The notes beneath the pieces are model-generated. The model was given only the letters and a program-made list of their open reading frames with translations, was not told where the DNA came from and ran no database searches. A program made the position numbers and the translations under genes. Source: Bacteroidota bacterium (GTDB lineage Bacteria; Bacteroidota; Ignavibacteria; Ignavibacteriales; Ignavibacteriaceae). From it: a stretch of DNA of 64,000 bases. This document shows positions 9,672 through 20,510 of this stretch, one piece after another. Positions within the stretch are counted from its first letter, which is position 1, and each line of letters opens with the position of its first letter. The stretch covers positions 1 through 64,000 of the forward strand of contig JAJYDC010000004.1 in the NCBI GenBank assembly GCA_021777835.1, given 5' to 3'.

Positions 9672-11261
9672 ATGAACAACCAAATTGAAGTATTTGATAC
9701 TACTCTTCGTGATGGAACGCAAGGAGAGGGCGTAAATTTGTCGGTTCAGGATAAAATATTAATTGCTCATAGATTGGATGATTTTGGAATTGATATTATC
9801 GAGGGTGGATGGCCGGGAAGCAATCCGCGTGATGAGGAATTTTTCCGAAAAATTAAAAATTCGGATTTTCAGATGGCGCAAATATGTGCTTTCGGGTCCA
9901 CGGCACGTACTTTAAATAGAATTGATGAAGACCAAAATTTGCAGGCCATACTTAGGGCGGAAACCTCAATTGTAAGCATATTTGGTAAAACATGGAAACT
10001 TCATTCTGAAAAAGGGTTGGGTATTTCAACTAATGAAAATGCTGAACTGATATTTAAATCTATTGAATTCCTAAAGAAGAATGATAAGAGGGTTATTTAT
10101 GATGCAGAGCATTTTTTTGACGGCTATAAAGATGATAAAGAATTTGCATTGAAAATGCTAAAATCAGCAGAGGCTGCAGGCGCAGATACTATTGTCCTAT
10201 GCGACACTAATGGCGGAACATTGCCTCATGAAGTTTATGATATAGTCTTAGAAATAAAAAATCATATTTATTCGCCAATTGGTATACATACGCATAACGA
10301 CTCTGAACTTGCGGTTGCAAATTCTATAGCTGCAATTGAAGCAGGTGCGGTCCATGTCCAAGGTACAATAAATGGTGTGGGTGAAAGATGTGGTAATGCC
10401 AATTTATGCAGTATTATACCTAATATAATATTAAAATTAAAAAGGAAGAGTAAACAAAATATTAATTTAGAACATCTTACTTCGCTTTCAAATTTTGTAT
10501 TTGAACTTATGAATTTGGCACCTAATTCAAGGACCGCCTATGTAGGCAAATCTGCATTTGCGCATAAAGGCGGAATTCATGTTAGTGCAGTTTTGAAAGA
10601 TAGCAGGATGTATGAGCATATTGATCCGAAAACAGTGGGAAATAAACAACGTGTTCTGGTCTCAGATCTATCAGGACAAAGCAATATATACTACAAGGCT
10701 AAAGAATTAGGTATAGACCTTGCAGATAAGAAAGAGCTTAGCAAAAAGCTTGTTACTTATATAAAGGATTTAGAGTATAATGGATTTCAATTTGATGGTG
10801 CAGAAGCGTCTTTTGAACTACTGCTTCGATCTGAATTGAATGAATTTCTCCCCTACTTTGACGTGCTTGATTCAAAGGTTAATGTTTTTTATGATAAACA
10901 AGGTGTTTCCAAAGCAGAAGCAGTACTAAAAATCAAAGTTGATGGCGAGATAGAGCATACTGCTGCGGATGGAGATGGTCCTGTTAACGCGCTTGATAAC
11001 GCTTTGCGTAAAGCATTGCTAAGATTCTACCCCGATATATCTCTAATAAAGCTAGTTGATTATAAGGTTCGCGTACTAAATGAAAAAGAAGGAACAGCCG
11101 CTAAGGTTAGAGTTATTATTGAATCTAGTGATGGTAACGAAACATGGAGTACAGTAGGGGTATCAGAAGACATTATAGAAGCAAGTTTTCAAGCATTAAG
11201 AGATAGCATCAACTTTAAATTGTTTAAGTTTCAAACTTCGAAAGCAAAGCTCACTGCTTAA
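9672..11261 (+). CDS. cimA: (R)-citramalate synthase
   Basis: It condenses pyruvate with acetyl-CoA to citramalate, giving 2-oxobutyrate for isoleucine without threonine deaminase. The TIM-barrel domain starts with DTTLRDGTQGEGVNLSVQDK, which has Gly-Glu-Gly where LeuA has Ala-Pro-Gly-Ala, and continues with GGWPGSNPRDEEFF and HTHNDSELAVANS. The C-terminal LeuA-type dimer domain (about 390-520) ends in GVSEDIIEASFQALRDS. Those segments match the CimA branch rather than homocitrate or isopropylmalate synthases. It is the last biosynthetic gene of the operon, and a GGTGAAATT stretch precedes its ATG. Confidence 0.92.
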   Translation: MNNQIEVFDTTLRDGTQGEGVNLSVQDKILIAHRLDDFGIDIIEGGWPGSNPRDEEFFRKIKNSDFQMAQICAFGSTARTLNRIDEDQNLQAILRAETSIVSIFGKTWKLHSEKGLGISTNENAELIFKSIEFLKKNDKRVIYDAEHFFDGYKDDKEFALKMLKSAEAAGADTIVLCDTNGGTLPHEVYDIVLEIKNHIYSPIGIHTHNDSELAVANSIAAIEAGAVHVQGTINGVGERCGNANLCSIIPNIILKLKRKSKQNINLEHLTSLSNFVFELMNLAPNSRTAYVGKSAFAHKGGIHVSAVLKDSRMYEHIDPKTVGNKQRVLVSDLSGQSNIYYKAKELGIDLADKKELSKKLVTYIKDLEYNGFQFDGAEASFELLLRSELNEFLPYFDVLDSKVNVFYDKQGVSKAEAVLKIKVDGEIEHTAADGDGPVNALDNALRKALLRFYPDISLIKLVDYKVRVLNEKEGTAAKVRVIIESSDGNETWSTVGVSEDIIEASFQALRDSINFKLFKFQTSKAKLTA

Positions 11262-11275
11262 AATATTTTATATAT

Positions 11276-12037
11276 ATGGAAATAGGATTAGTTCAATATT
11301 GCCCATCCTGGGAAAACAAGGATGAAAACCAGAAGAAAATAACTTCTCTTCTAAACACATTTATTAAGGATGAAGTAAATTTATTAATATTTCCCGAAAT
11401 GACATTAACAGGTTTTACAATGTCAGCAGAAAAATATTCGGAGAAATTAAGCGGTGAAAGCTTTAATTACTTTTCTAATATTGCTCAGAAGTTCAAAAGC
11501 CATATAATTGCTGGGATAATTGAAAGAGAAGATGAAAATTTTTACAATACGTTGCTCCATGTAAATGAAGATGGAAATATTGTAAAAACTTACAGAAAGA
11601 TTCATCCCTTTTCAATTTCATCTGAAGATAAGTACTATACTAAAGGGAAAAAGCCAGTTGTTACCAAAATTGATAATTGGAAAGTTGGGCTTTCAATTTG
11701 TTACGATTTACGTTTCCCAGAACTCTATCGTCAATACTGTAAAGAGAAGGTTGAATTGATCGTAGTGAGTGCTAACTGGTCAGAAACTAGGATTGAACAT
11801 TGGAAAACCTTATTAAAAGCTAGAGCTATTGAGAATCAGTGTTATGTAGCAGGTGTGAACCGTATTGGAAATGATCCAAAGTTAGTTTATTCTGGATTTA
11901 GCGCTGTTATTGATCCTATGGGAAATGAAATTATTTCTTCAATAAATGAAGAGATTATTTTTTGTAATATCAATTATAAAATAGTAAATGATGTAAGGAC
12001 TAAATTGCCATTTTTAACAGATATTACTCTAATCTAA
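11276..12037 (+). CDS. Nitrilase-family amidase (omega-amidase-like)
   Basis: This cytosolic carbon-nitrogen hydrolase has all three residues of the catalytic triad: Glu41 (FPEMTLTGF), Lys108 (YRKIHPF) and Cys142 (SICYDLRFPELYR). The 253-residue length and the SICYDLRFPELYR segment fit the Nit2/YafV omega-amidase group, which hydrolyses 2-oxoglutaramate or 2-oxosuccinamate made as by-products of glutamine or asparagine transamination. It lies 14 bases after cimA and 59 bases before gltB, so it bridges branched-chain and glutamate metabolism, which suits an omega-amidase. The substrate is inferred, not shown. Confidence 0.8.
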   Translation: MEIGLVQYCPSWENKDENQKKITSLLNTFIKDEVNLLIFPEMTLTGFTMSAEKYSEKLSGESFNYFSNIAQKFKSHIIAGIIEREDENFYNTLLHVNEDGNIVKTYRKIHPFSISSEDKYYTKGKKPVVTKIDNWKVGLSICYDLRFPELYRQYCKEKVELIVVSANWSETRIEHWKTLLKARAIENQCYVAGVNRIGNDPKLVYSGFSAVIDPMGNEIISSINEEIIFCNINYKIVNDVRTKLPFLTDITLI

Positions 12038-12096
12038 TATGAAAAGAACAGTCATTATAAATACTTCAAATAATCCGTTATAGGAGTTAGTTGGAT

Positions 12097-15000
12097 ATGA
12101 AAGATAGCAAATTTTTAAATGAGCAGACAAATAATTTTACTCCTTTAACACAAGGAATGTATGAACCAAGGTATGAACACGATGCATGCGGTATGGGTTT
12201 CGTTGCAGAAATAAGTGGGAAGAAGTCACGCCAAATAATTGAAAAGGGAATTGAAGTATTAAATAATTTAGAACATCGCGGTGCGGTTGGAGCTGATCCA
12301 TTTACTGGAGACGGTGCTGGAATATTAATCCAAATGCCTGATGAATTTATGAGAAGAGTTGCATCAGAGAGCGATATAACTCTTCCGAAGGAAGGTAGGT
12401 ATGGAGTTGGAGTAATGTTTCTTCCTCAAAACCCGATTTTAAGAAAATCAGTAGAAAACATTGTAGAGAAAATAGTAATCGATGAGGATCAGCAATTTCT
12501 TGGTTGGAGAGATGTTCCTATAGACCCAAATGTACCGGGTGAAGGCGCACGTGCTACTCAACCTTTTATTCGTCATTGTTTTATTGGTGCTGACAAACGA
12601 ATAAAGAATCAAGATGAATTTGAAAGGAAACTCTATCTAATAAGAAGAATAATTGATCATAGAATTAGGACCGAACTAAAATGTGATAGAAGTAAATATT
12701 ATGTCCCATCATTTTCAAGCAAAGTTTTGATATATAAAGGAATGCTTCTGGCTCCACAGATGACGGCTTTCTACAAAGATTTATATGCTGAGGATATGAA
12801 ATCGGCAATGGCTATGATCCATATGCGCTTTTCGACAAATACATTCCCTACTTGGGATCTTGCGCATCCATTTAGAATGATTGCACATAATGGAGAAATA
12901 AATACGCTTCAGGGAAATAAGAATTGGATGAAAGCTCGTGAAGCTGTCATGGAATCTCCTTATTATGGAAGAGATTTAAGAAGAATGCTTCCTATAATTA
13001 TGGATGGCCAAAGTGATTCTGCAACTTTCGATACTGTGCTAGAGCTTTTGGTAATGAGCGGGAGGAGTCTTCCTCATGCAATGATGATGATGATACCTGA
13101 AGCTTGGTCAAAAAACGACTTAATGGATCCTGACAGAAAAGCTTTTTACGAATTTCATGCAACAATGATGGAACCTTGGGACGGTCCTGCAGCAGTTGTG
13201 TTTACTGACGGAACTGTTATTGGTGCTACACTCGACAGAAATGGTTTACGCCCTGCACGCTATACAATTACGAAAGATAATTTAGTTATTTTAACATCAG
13301 AAGCTGGAACGCTGGAAATCGAGCCAGAGAATGTATTATCAAAAGGTAAACTACAGCCGGGAAGGATGTTTTTACTTGATCTTAACCAAGGAAAAATATT
13401 AGACGATGAGGAAGTTAAAAGTGAAATTGTAAAGCGCAAACCATATCGGCAGTGGATAACTGAAAATATGTTGAAAATGAATCATTTACCTACTCCCAAT
13501 CAGATATCAAATGCAAATCCAGAAACTTTAATTAGTCGTCAAAAAATATTTGGTTATACAAAAGAAGATTTATCAATTGTAATCCAACCTATGGCATCAA
13601 ATGGTGAAGAAGCAATAGGATCAATGGGCACAGATGCAGCACTTGCGGTATTGTCGGATCGCCCTCAAGTGTTATTTAGATATTTTAAACAAATGTTTGC
13701 ACAAGTAACAAACCCTCCTATAGACTCCATTAGAGAGGAATTAGTAATGGAGCTTACAACCTACATAGGACCCGAGCAAAATCTTTTAGATGAAACTCCT
13801 AAACATGCTCACCGGCTTGAACTAGAGCATCCTCTACTATCAAATTCGCAACTAGAAAAAATTAGACACATAACGCGTGGACACTATAAAGCAATAACAA
13901 TTTCACTATTGTTTGATCCAGATGTTCGTCATGATATGCGCGAAAGATTAGATAAAATTTGTAATGAAGCAGTTGAAGCTGTTAAAACGGGAGTATCACT
14001 TATCATCTTGTCAGATAAAGGCATTGATGAAAGGCATGCTGCAATTCCAAGCCTCTTAGCTGTTTCTGGTGTACATCAATTTTTAATAAGAGCTGGATTA
14101 AGAACCAAAACTGGATTAATTATAGAAAGTGGTGAGCCAAGAGAAGTATCACACTTTGCTTTATTATGCGGATATGGAGCTAACGCTATAAATCCTTATT
14201 TAGCCTATGAAACTTTATCAGACCTATGCAAAAAGGGATTTATTCCTGTTGATTATAAAACGGCTAAGAAGAACTTTGTTAAAGCAGTAAGCAAGGGATT
14301 ATTTAAAATTTTTAGTAAAATGGGTATTAGCACTTTGCAATCATATTGCGGTGCACAAATATTTGAGGTTGTTGGTCTAGATACTGAAATAGTAAATAAC
14401 TATTTCACGGGAACGGCAACTCGGATTGAAGGAATTAGTCTAGAAATGCTTGAAGAGGAAACCACACTTCGCCATAAGAGTGCTTTTGATTCATTAACTG
14501 ATCATAATACGCTTGATTCTGGTGGTTTATATCAATATAGGCAGGGAGGGGAAAAACATTTGTGGAACCCTCTTACTATTTCTAAGCTTCAACTTAGTAC
14601 TAGGAATAATGATTACAAAACATTTAAAGAATATACTGAACTAATAAATAAGCAAAATCAAAACCGTGTTACTTTAAGAAGTCTATTTGAATTTGATACA
14701 AGAGGTGAGCGTATCCCACTTGAAGAAGTTGAGCCTGCCTCTGAAATCGTTAAAAGGTTTTCCACAGGTGCAATGAGTTTCGGATCAATTTCCTGGGAAG
14801 CACATACTTCATTAGCTATTGGAATGAATCGAATTGGTGGCAAATCAAATACAGGAGAAGGCGGAGAAGCGGAAGAAAGGTTTATTACGCTACCAAACGG
14901 CGATAGTATGAGATCAGCAATTAAACAAGTTGCATCTGGAAGATTTGGCGTTACAGCACACTATTTGGTTAACGCCGATGAGCTTCAAATAAAGATGGCA

Positions 15001-16677
15001 CAGGGTGCGAAACCTGGAGAAGGCGGTCAATTGCCTGGGTTTAAAGTCGATAAAATTATAGCTAAAATTAGACACAGTATGGCGGGAGTAACCTTGATTA
15101 GTCCACCTCCTCATCACGACATTTACTCTATTGAGGACTTAAAACAATTAATCTTTGACTTGAAAAACATTAATTCTAATGCTCGAATTAGTGTAAAATT
15201 GGTGTCAGAAGTTGGTGTTGGGACAATAGCAGCCGGTGTTGCAAAAGCTCATGCAGATCATATTTTAATAAGCGGGCATGATGGCGGAACAGGAGCAAGT
15301 CCAATTACTTCAATCCAATATGCCGGTACACCATGGGAATTAGGCTTAAGCGAAAGTCATCAAACATTAGTACTTAATGGATTACGTGACCGTGTTTATC
15401 TAGCAACTGATGGTCAACTAAAGACCGGCAAAGACGTTGTGGTTGCAGCACTGCTTGGCGCTGAAGAGTTTGGATTTGCCACTGCACCATTAGTAACTCA
15501 AGGCTGTATTATGATGCGCAAGTGTCACCTTAATACGTGTCCAGTTGGAGTAGCAACTCAAGATCCCGAACTTAGAAAGAAATTTACTGGCAAACCCGAG
15601 TATGTTATAAATTTCATGTTTTATATTGCTGAAGAAGTTCGCGAGTTAATGTCACAGTTAGGCTTTAGAAATTTCAATGATATGATAGGTCAAACAGACA
15701 AAATGATTCCAAAGAGATTAAACAATCATTGGAAAGCTCGTGGTGTTGATATGAGCAGACCTTTGTTTAAACCGACTCCACTGTATAATACAGATCTTTA
15801 TAGGACGCACGCTCAAGATCATAAACTAGAAGAACAAATCGATCACGAGTTGATCAAACTGGCAAAGCCGGCACTTGATAATGCTATTCCTGTAAAAATA
15901 GAAATGCCGGTAAGAAATATTAACCGAACAGTTGGCACAATGTTGTCTAGTGAAATTGCGAAGCGTTACGGCGCGCAAGGCTTACCGGACAGCACTATAA
16001 AAATATATATGACTGGAACGGCCGGGCAGAGTTTCGGGACTTTTCTTGCAAATGGAATTGAACTGCATCTTACAGGAGAGTCTAACGACTATACCGGTAA
16101 AGGCTTATCCGGTGGAAGGTTAATAGTTAGAACTCATCCTAAAGCCACATTTGATCCTGGTGAGAATATTATAATTGGAAATACTTGTCTCTACGGAGCA
16201 ACAAGCGGCGAAGTTTTTATTAACGGTGTTGCAGGGGAAAGGTTTGCGGTAAGAAACTCTGGAGCTAGAGCAGTTATTGAAGGGGTAGGCGACCATGGCT
16301 GCGAATATATGACAGGAGGTAGAGTTGTAATTCTGGGTCGTACCGGAAGAAATTTTGCAGCTGGCATGTCTGGCGGTATTGCTTACATTTGGAACCAAAA
16401 GCATGATTTTAATAAATACCTAAATCACTCACTTGTAGAGTTAGAGTACCTTGTAAACGAAGATGATATTGACGAAGTATATAATTTAGTTAGAAAACAT
16501 TTTGAATATACAGGTTCAAAAAGGGCAGAGTTTATTCTAGATAATTGGGAAACTGAAGTAGAAAACTTCTGGAAGGTAATTCCAGAAGAATACAAAAAAG
16601 CATTAGCAAAATTAAAAGATGAAGAGAGAAAATTATCTCAAGACGTGAATGAACTTAGGGAGGTCTTAAATGGGTAA
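12097..16677 (+). CDS. gltB: Glutamate synthase (NADPH) large subunit
   Basis: It makes two glutamates from glutamine and 2-oxoglutarate with electrons from GltD. The N-terminal nucleophile Cys of the glutaminase domain lies at about residue 31, in [10 protein letters not shown], so a short propeptide must be removed. The central domain follows, then the FMN-binding TIM barrel with PGEGGQLPG. The 3Fe-4S cysteines are at 1137, 1143 and 1148 ([15 protein letters not shown]). A C-terminal beta-helix rich in Gly repeats completes it. I chose the ATG at 12097; a TTG two codons upstream is in frame, but AGGAG at 12082 is better spaced for the ATG. It overlaps gltD by 8 bases. Confidence 0.96.
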   Translation: MKDSKFLNEQTNNFTPLTQGMYEPRYEHDACGMGFVAEISGKKSRQIIEKGIEVLNNLEHRGAVGADPFTGDGAGILIQMPDEFMRRVASESDITLPKEGRYGVGVMFLPQNPILRKSVENIVEKIVIDEDQQFLGWRDVPIDPNVPGEGARATQPFIRHCFIGADKRIKNQDEFERKLYLIRRIIDHRIRTELKCDRSKYYVPSFSSKVLIYKGMLLAPQMTAFYKDLYAEDMKSAMAMIHMRFSTNTFPTWDLAHPFRMIAHNGEINTLQGNKNWMKAREAVMESPYYGRDLRRMLPIIMDGQSDSATFDTVLELLVMSGRSLPHAMMMMIPEAWSKNDLMDPDRKAFYEFHATMMEPWDGPAAVVFTDGTVIGATLDRNGLRPARYTITKDNLVILTSEAGTLEIEPENVLSKGKLQPGRMFLLDLNQGKILDDEEVKSEIVKRKPYRQWITENMLKMNHLPTPNQISNANPETLISRQKIFGYTKEDLSIVIQPMASNGEEAIGSMGTDAALAVLSDRPQVLFRYFKQMFAQVTNPPIDSIREELVMELTTYIGPEQNLLDETPKHAHRLELEHPLLSNSQLEKIRHITRGHYKAITISLLFDPDVRHDMRERLDKICNEAVEAVKTGVSLIILSDKGIDERHAAIPSLLAVSGVHQFLIRAGLRTKTGLIIESGEPREVSHFALLCGYGANAINPYLAYETLSDLCKKGFIPVDYKTAKKNFVKAVSKGLFKIFSKMGISTLQSYCGAQIFEVVGLDTEIVNNYFTGTATRIEGISLEMLEEETTLRHKSAFDSLTDHNTLDSGGLYQYRQGGEKHLWNPLTISKLQLSTRNNDYKTFKEYTELINKQNQNRVTLRSLFEFDTRGERIPLEEVEPASEIVKRFSTGAMSFGSISWEAHTSLAIGMNRIGGKSNTGEGGEAEERFITLPNGDSMRSAIKQVASGRFGVTAHYLVNADELQIKMAQGAKPGEGGQLPGFKVDKIIAKIRHSMAGVTLISPPPHHDIYSIEDLKQLIFDLKNINSNARISVKLVSEVGVGTIAAGVAKAHADHILISGHDGGTGASPITSIQYAGTPWELGLSESHQTLVLNGLRDRVYLATDGQLKTGKDVVVAALLGAEEFGFATAPLVTQGCIMMRKCHLNTCPVGVATQDPELRKKFTGKPEYVINFMFYIAEEVRELMSQLGFRNFNDMIGQTDKMIPKRLNNHWKARGVDMSRPLFKPTPLYNTDLYRTHAQDHKLEEQIDHELIKLAKPALDNAIPVKIEMPVRNINRTVGTMLSSEIAKRYGAQGLPDSTIKIYMTGTAGQSFGTFLANGIELHLTGESNDYTGKGLSGGRLIVRTHPKATFDPGENIIIGNTCLYGATSGEVFINGVAGERFAVRNSGARAVIEGVGDHGCEYMTGGRVVILGRTGRNFAAGMSGGIAYIWNQKHDFNKYLNHSLVELEYLVNEDDIDEVYNLVRKHFEYTGSKRAEFILDNWETEVENFWKVIPEEYKKALAKLKDEERKLSQDVNELREVLNG

Positions 16678-18127
16678 ACCAACAGGCTTTAAAGAATATA
16701 AAAGAGAAGTACCTAAAAAAGATCCAATTGCTGAAAGATTAAGACATTTCAAGGAATTTGAACACCCATTTAAGGAAGAAACGGCTAAGACTCAAGCCGC
16801 ACGTTGTATGGACTGCGGGATACCCTTTTGCCATGGTGACACTGGATGTCCAGTAGAGAACTTAATTCCCGAATGGAATGATTTGGTTTATAAAGGACAC
16901 TGGAAAGAGGCACTTGAGAATCTTCATTCGACAAATAATTTCCCTGAATTTACTAGCAGGCTTTGCCCTGCTCCTTGCGAGTCAGCTTGTACACTAGGAA
17001 TAAACGAACCTCCCGTATCTATAAAACATATTGAAAGAACAATAATTGATCGTGGATTTAAGGAAGGGTGGATAAAACCCGAGTTGTCAAGAGAATTAAC
17101 AGGGAAAAATATTGCTGTTGTAGGTTCAGGGCCTTCTGGATTAGCGGCTGCACAGCAATTAGCTAGAGCTGGCCACTCTGTTATTGTGTTTGAGAAAAAT
17201 GACAGATTAGGCGGGCTGCTCCGCTACGGAATTCCTGATTTTAAGTTAGAAAAATGGATTATAGACCGGCGCTTGGATCAAATGATGGCGGAAGGTGTAG
17301 TTTTTAAGACTAATGTTAATATCGGTGTTGATGTTTCTGTTAATGAATTAACCGAAAAGTTTGACGCTGTAATATTAGCTGGAGGTTCAGAAAAACCACG
17401 AGATATAAATATTCCAGGACGAGAACTAAAAGGAATTTATTTTGCAATGGAGTTTTTGCCGCTTCAAAATAAAATTAATGCGGGTGATGACATTGAAGAT
17501 CAAATTGTTGCTACCGGAAAAAACGTAGTTATAATTGGCGGAGGGGACACAGGATCAGATTGTGTTGGTACTTCAAACAGACAGGGTGCAAAATTCATAA
17601 CTCAATTGGAAGTACTTCCTATGCCTCCCCTAGAAAGAGCTGAAAGCACTCCTTGGCCATACTGGCCGTTGATGTTTCGTACATCTTCAAGTCATGAAGA
17701 AGGTGCGGATAGAAAATTTAGTATTAATACTAAAAATTTTATCGGTAATGAAAATGGTGAAGTAAAAGCTTTGGTATGTAATGAAGTTAGATTTGAAAAT
17801 GGAAAATTAGTTGAAGTCCCAGGTACTGAGTTCGAGATTGCTGCTGATTTAGTTTTAATAGCTGCCGGATTTGTTCACCCTGTACATGAAGGTATGATAA
17901 ATGAGTTAAAGGAAAGCGGGCTTGAACTTGATGCTCGCGGAAATGTAAAGGCTATTTTTGGTAATGGTGAAAATTCTCACTCGACATCATTGGCGAAAGT
18001 ATTTGCTTGCGGCGATATGAGGCGTGGACAATCACTAATCGTTTGGGCAATTTCAGAGGGTAGGAAGTGTGCAGCAGCTGTTCATAAAGCTCTAACTGAG
18101 GTCCCTTCTGAAGAAGTAATTGAATAA
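16670..18127 (+). CDS. gltD: Glutamate synthase (NADPH) small subunit
   Basis: It oxidises NADPH and passes electrons to GltB. The N-terminal cysteine-rich domain holds two cluster-binding sets: Cys46, Cys49, Cys54 and Cys60 ([17 protein letters not shown]), then three cysteines in [12 protein letters not shown]. The FAD-binding [10 protein letters not shown] follows near residue 152, and the NADPH-binding [11 protein letters not shown] near 290. The 485-residue length is normal. The start lies inside the last codons of gltB (GGGAGGTC just upstream), so translation is coupled and the two subunits should be made together. Confidence 0.96.
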   Translation: MGKPTGFKEYKREVPKKDPIAERLRHFKEFEHPFKEETAKTQAARCMDCGIPFCHGDTGCPVENLIPEWNDLVYKGHWKEALENLHSTNNFPEFTSRLCPAPCESACTLGINEPPVSIKHIERTIIDRGFKEGWIKPELSRELTGKNIAVVGSGPSGLAAAQQLARAGHSVIVFEKNDRLGGLLRYGIPDFKLEKWIIDRRLDQMMAEGVVFKTNVNIGVDVSVNELTEKFDAVILAGGSEKPRDINIPGRELKGIYFAMEFLPLQNKINAGDDIEDQIVATGKNVVIIGGGDTGSDCVGTSNRQGAKFITQLEVLPMPPLERAESTPWPYWPLMFRTSSSHEEGADRKFSINTKNFIGNENGEVKALVCNEVRFENGKLVEVPGTEFEIAADLVLIAAGFVHPVHEGMINELKESGLELDARGNVKAIFGNGENSHSTSLAKVFACGDMRRGQSLIVWAISEGRKCAAAVHKALTEVPSEEVIE

Positions 18128-18266
18128 TTTAATGTTATCCTTTGTGAATTCTAATTGAAAGCATTAAAGTTTGAAGTAATGTTTATAACTTTACTATTTT
18201 TATCTAAGATATTATTCTTAGTAATATGCCTACCTTAAGAGTGTTTCAAAACAAAATATAATAATC

Positions 18267-18294
18267 TTTGAATGATCGTTTTTATTTATATTTG
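18267..18294 (+). promoter_or_regulatory. Predicted promoter of the clc gene
   Basis: TATATTTG at 18287-18294 matches the Bacteroidota -7 element TAnnTTTG completely. TTTG at 18267-18270 lies 16 bases upstream as a candidate -33 element; the usual spacing is slightly longer. A transcript from here would have a leader of about 45 bases. That this organism's main sigma factor reads this motif is inferred from its placement near Bacteroidota. Confidence 0.45.
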
Positions 18295-18346
18295 TGTAAG
18301 AATTACTTTTTTCTTATCAAGTTATCCTAAATATTCCAATAAGTAA

Positions 18347-20149
18347 ATGAGACACCTATTCAAGTTCCTAAGAATCAATTCAAGAATATACATAAGACGA
18401 ATAATCCATCTCATCGCGACTAAGGTAGAACTAAGAACTTTCATTATATTAGCAAGCCTAGTGGTGGGTATTTTATCAGGCTTAGCATCTGCAATATTAA
18501 AGAATTTTGTACACTTTCTTGAAGTTGAACCGAAAATATATTTTGACAAATGGGGGATTTCATTTTTACTTCCCTTTACTCCGCTTTTAGGGATAGTTTT
18601 ATCTGTATTAGTTGTCAACGCATTCTTTAGTGGAAAAATTAGCAAAGGTATATCCAATGTTATCTATATAATCTTGAGGAAATCTTCAGATATACCTAAG
18701 GTTGATATGATATCACATTTTATTACTAGCGGAATAACTGTGGGATTAGGCGGATCAGCGGGATTGGAAGCTCCAATTGTAGTTACAGGTGCAGCATTTG
18801 GCTCGAATATAGCGAAAGAATTAAAATTTAACTATAAAACAAGAACGCTATTATTAGCATGCGGGTCTGCCGCAGGTATTTCTGCAATATTCAATAGCCC
18901 GGTTGGGGGTGTAATTTTTGCAATAGAGGTCTTACTCCCTGAGTTTTCAATTCCCTCTTTTATTCCACTTCTTATAGCGTCAGCGTCGGCCGCTGTCGTT
19001 TCAAAATTCTTGTATAGCGGTCAGTTATTTTTTCTAGTTACCCAAGGTTGGGTATTAAAAGCAATACCTTTTTATATAATTCTTGGAATTCTAACTGGGA
19101 TTATATCACTTTATAATATTAAGGCTACTTTTTTAATTGAAGACTATTTTGAGAAAATTAAAAAGCAGTACATAAGAGCTGCAATAGGCGGGGTGGTTCT
19201 TTGTTTGTTAATATTTATGTTCCCTTCGCTTTATGGAGAAGGTTATATCACAATAATGAATTTATTAGCAGGGAATTTTAGCAAGATTATCCCATATGCA
19301 TTTTTGACTAATATATTTGATAAGAATCTTCTGCTGATAATTATCGCTTTGTTGATAGTAGTGACTAAAGTTATTGCTACATCATTTACAATCAGCTCAG
19401 GAGGCAATGGAGGAATAATCGCACCGTCGTTATTTATCGGAGCTTTTACAGGATTTTTCCTTGCGAAGTTGTTGAACTATTTAGGAATTGTCGATCTTAA
19501 CTACGCAAATTTTATTGTAGTTGGAATGGCAGGTGTATTAGCCGGTACACTGCATGCACCGCTGACAGGAATATTTTTAATAGCAGAAGTTACGGGTGGA
19601 TATATTTTAGTCGTACCTTTGATGATAGTTACGGCATTATCATTTTTTATATCCAGGCATTTTCATCCAAATTCTGTCTATTCTACTCCGCTATTTCAAA
19701 GGGGAATTAAGTTTAGATCAGAAAAAGAAAAATACTTTATTCAGCAAATAAAAGTCAGTGAATTACTAGAAAGTGATTTCGTTGTACTTCAGCCAAACTC
19801 TACATTAAGAAAAATTGTAAATGAAGTTATTCATGCTAAACGAAATTTATTTCCCGTGGTCGACAAAGATAATATGGTAGTTGGTATTATCACGTTGAAT
19901 AATATAAGAGAGATTATGCTTAATACGGATGTTTACGATGTAATATTGGCATTTGAAGTAATGGACTCTCATTTCCATTCTATTGATATTAATGCTGACA
20001 TGAATCTTGTTCTTGAAATGTTTGAAGAACATGATGTTTGGAACTTAGTCGTGACTGATAAAGGAAAGTACTGCGGTTTTATTTCAAAGTCGAATATCTT
20101 TAATAAGTATTTATCTTCATGGGCGAAACACCAGGGGGAAGCAATATAG
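18347..20149 (+). CDS. ClC-family chloride channel/transporter with CBS domains
   Basis: This 600-residue inner-membrane protein has the ClC fold over about residues 25-440. The selectivity segment GGSAGLEAP contains the gating Glu141 (equivalent to E. coli Glu148). A second pore motif, SGGNGGIIAPSLFIGAF, lies near 355. The internal proton-path residue (E. coli Glu203) is Val here: the segment reads GVIFAIEVLLPE, as in eukaryotic ClC channels, so it may act as a channel rather than a proton exchanger (inference). The first pore motif GSGIP is also not recognisable. A cytoplasmic pair of CBS domains (about 470-590) probably senses nucleotides. It stands alone, downstream of gltD. Confidence 0.9.
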   Translation: MRHLFKFLRINSRIYIRRIIHLIATKVELRTFIILASLVVGILSGLASAILKNFVHFLEVEPKIYFDKWGISFLLPFTPLLGIVLSVLVVNAFFSGKISKGISNVIYIILRKSSDIPKVDMISHFITSGITVGLGGSAGLEAPIVVTGAAFGSNIAKELKFNYKTRTLLLACGSAAGISAIFNSPVGGVIFAIEVLLPEFSIPSFIPLLIASASAAVVSKFLYSGQLFFLVTQGWVLKAIPFYIILGILTGIISLYNIKATFLIEDYFEKIKKQYIRAAIGGVVLCLLIFMFPSLYGEGYITIMNLLAGNFSKIIPYAFLTNIFDKNLLLIIIALLIVVTKVIATSFTISSGGNGGIIAPSLFIGAFTGFFLAKLLNYLGIVDLNYANFIVVGMAGVLAGTLHAPLTGIFLIAEVTGGYILVVPLMIVTALSFFISRHFHPNSVYSTPLFQRGIKFRSEKEKYFIQQIKVSELLESDFVVLQPNSTLRKIVNEVIHAKRNLFPVVDKDNMVVGIITLNNIREIMLNTDVYDVILAFEVMDSHFHSIDINADMNLVLEMFEEHDVWNLVVTDKGKYCGFISKSNIFNKYLSSWAKHQGEAI

Positions 20150-20240
20150 AGTTAGGTGTATTTCCGGCTAAAACAAATAATTAGGCTTGATTGGTTTGCG
20201 TGGGATTAGGCTGTTTCTTAGAAGTAGCATGCCTTTTAGG

Positions 20241-20284
20241 GTGCATTCAGAGTGTATTCATAGTGCATTCAGAGTGCATTCATA
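20241..20284. repeat. Four-copy 11-bp tandem repeat
   Basis: Four consecutive 11-base units are visible: GTGCATTCAGA, GTGTATTCATA, GTGCATTCAGA, GTGCATTCATA. Units 1 and 3 are identical, and units 2 and 4 differ from each other by one base. The array therefore looks like a duplicated 22-bp pair. The period is about one helical turn, but the place is between two gene ends, where an operator is not expected. Confidence 0.9.
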
Positions 20285-20386
20285 TTTTGTTGAGATTTGA
20301 TTTGATGTGTGATTTTTGGTTTGCGATACCTTTTCTGAGTACTTTGGAAGCAGAATCGGTAATATTAATTTAATTATACAATGCAG

Positions 20387-20414
20387 CAAATAGGAGCTAT
20401 TGTTTGCCTATTTG
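20387..20414. terminator. Possible bidirectional hairpin between clc and the MFS gene
   Basis: CAAATAGG (20387-20394) pairs with CCTATTTG (20407-20414) across a 12-base loop. The site lies between two convergent genes, where a terminator is expected. No long U-run follows on either strand, so termination is only suggested. Confidence 0.35.
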
Positions 20415-20510
20415 TAATATATTAAATTGTAAAATATTAATCAAGAATAGAATATGGGGGACTTCTTTTATTTTAAAATACTAAGATTATTTTGAATGAG
20501 GGCGAGTGGA

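Larger units (their letters stand above)
20150..20510. other. Convergent intergenic region with tandem repeat and hairpin
   Basis: These 361 bases separate the ends of clc (+) and the MFS gene (-). They hold an 11-bp tandem repeat and an 8-bp inverted repeat, both listed separately. A 60-codon frame at 20191-20373 spans the repeat, lacks similarity I recognise and has an odd Cys-rich composition, so I do not call it a gene. Confidence 0.6.

Noticed and set aside
20191-20373. 60-codon frame between clc and the MFS gene
   Set aside because: It runs across the 11-bp tandem repeat, is Cys-rich without pattern, and lacks a ribosome-binding site.
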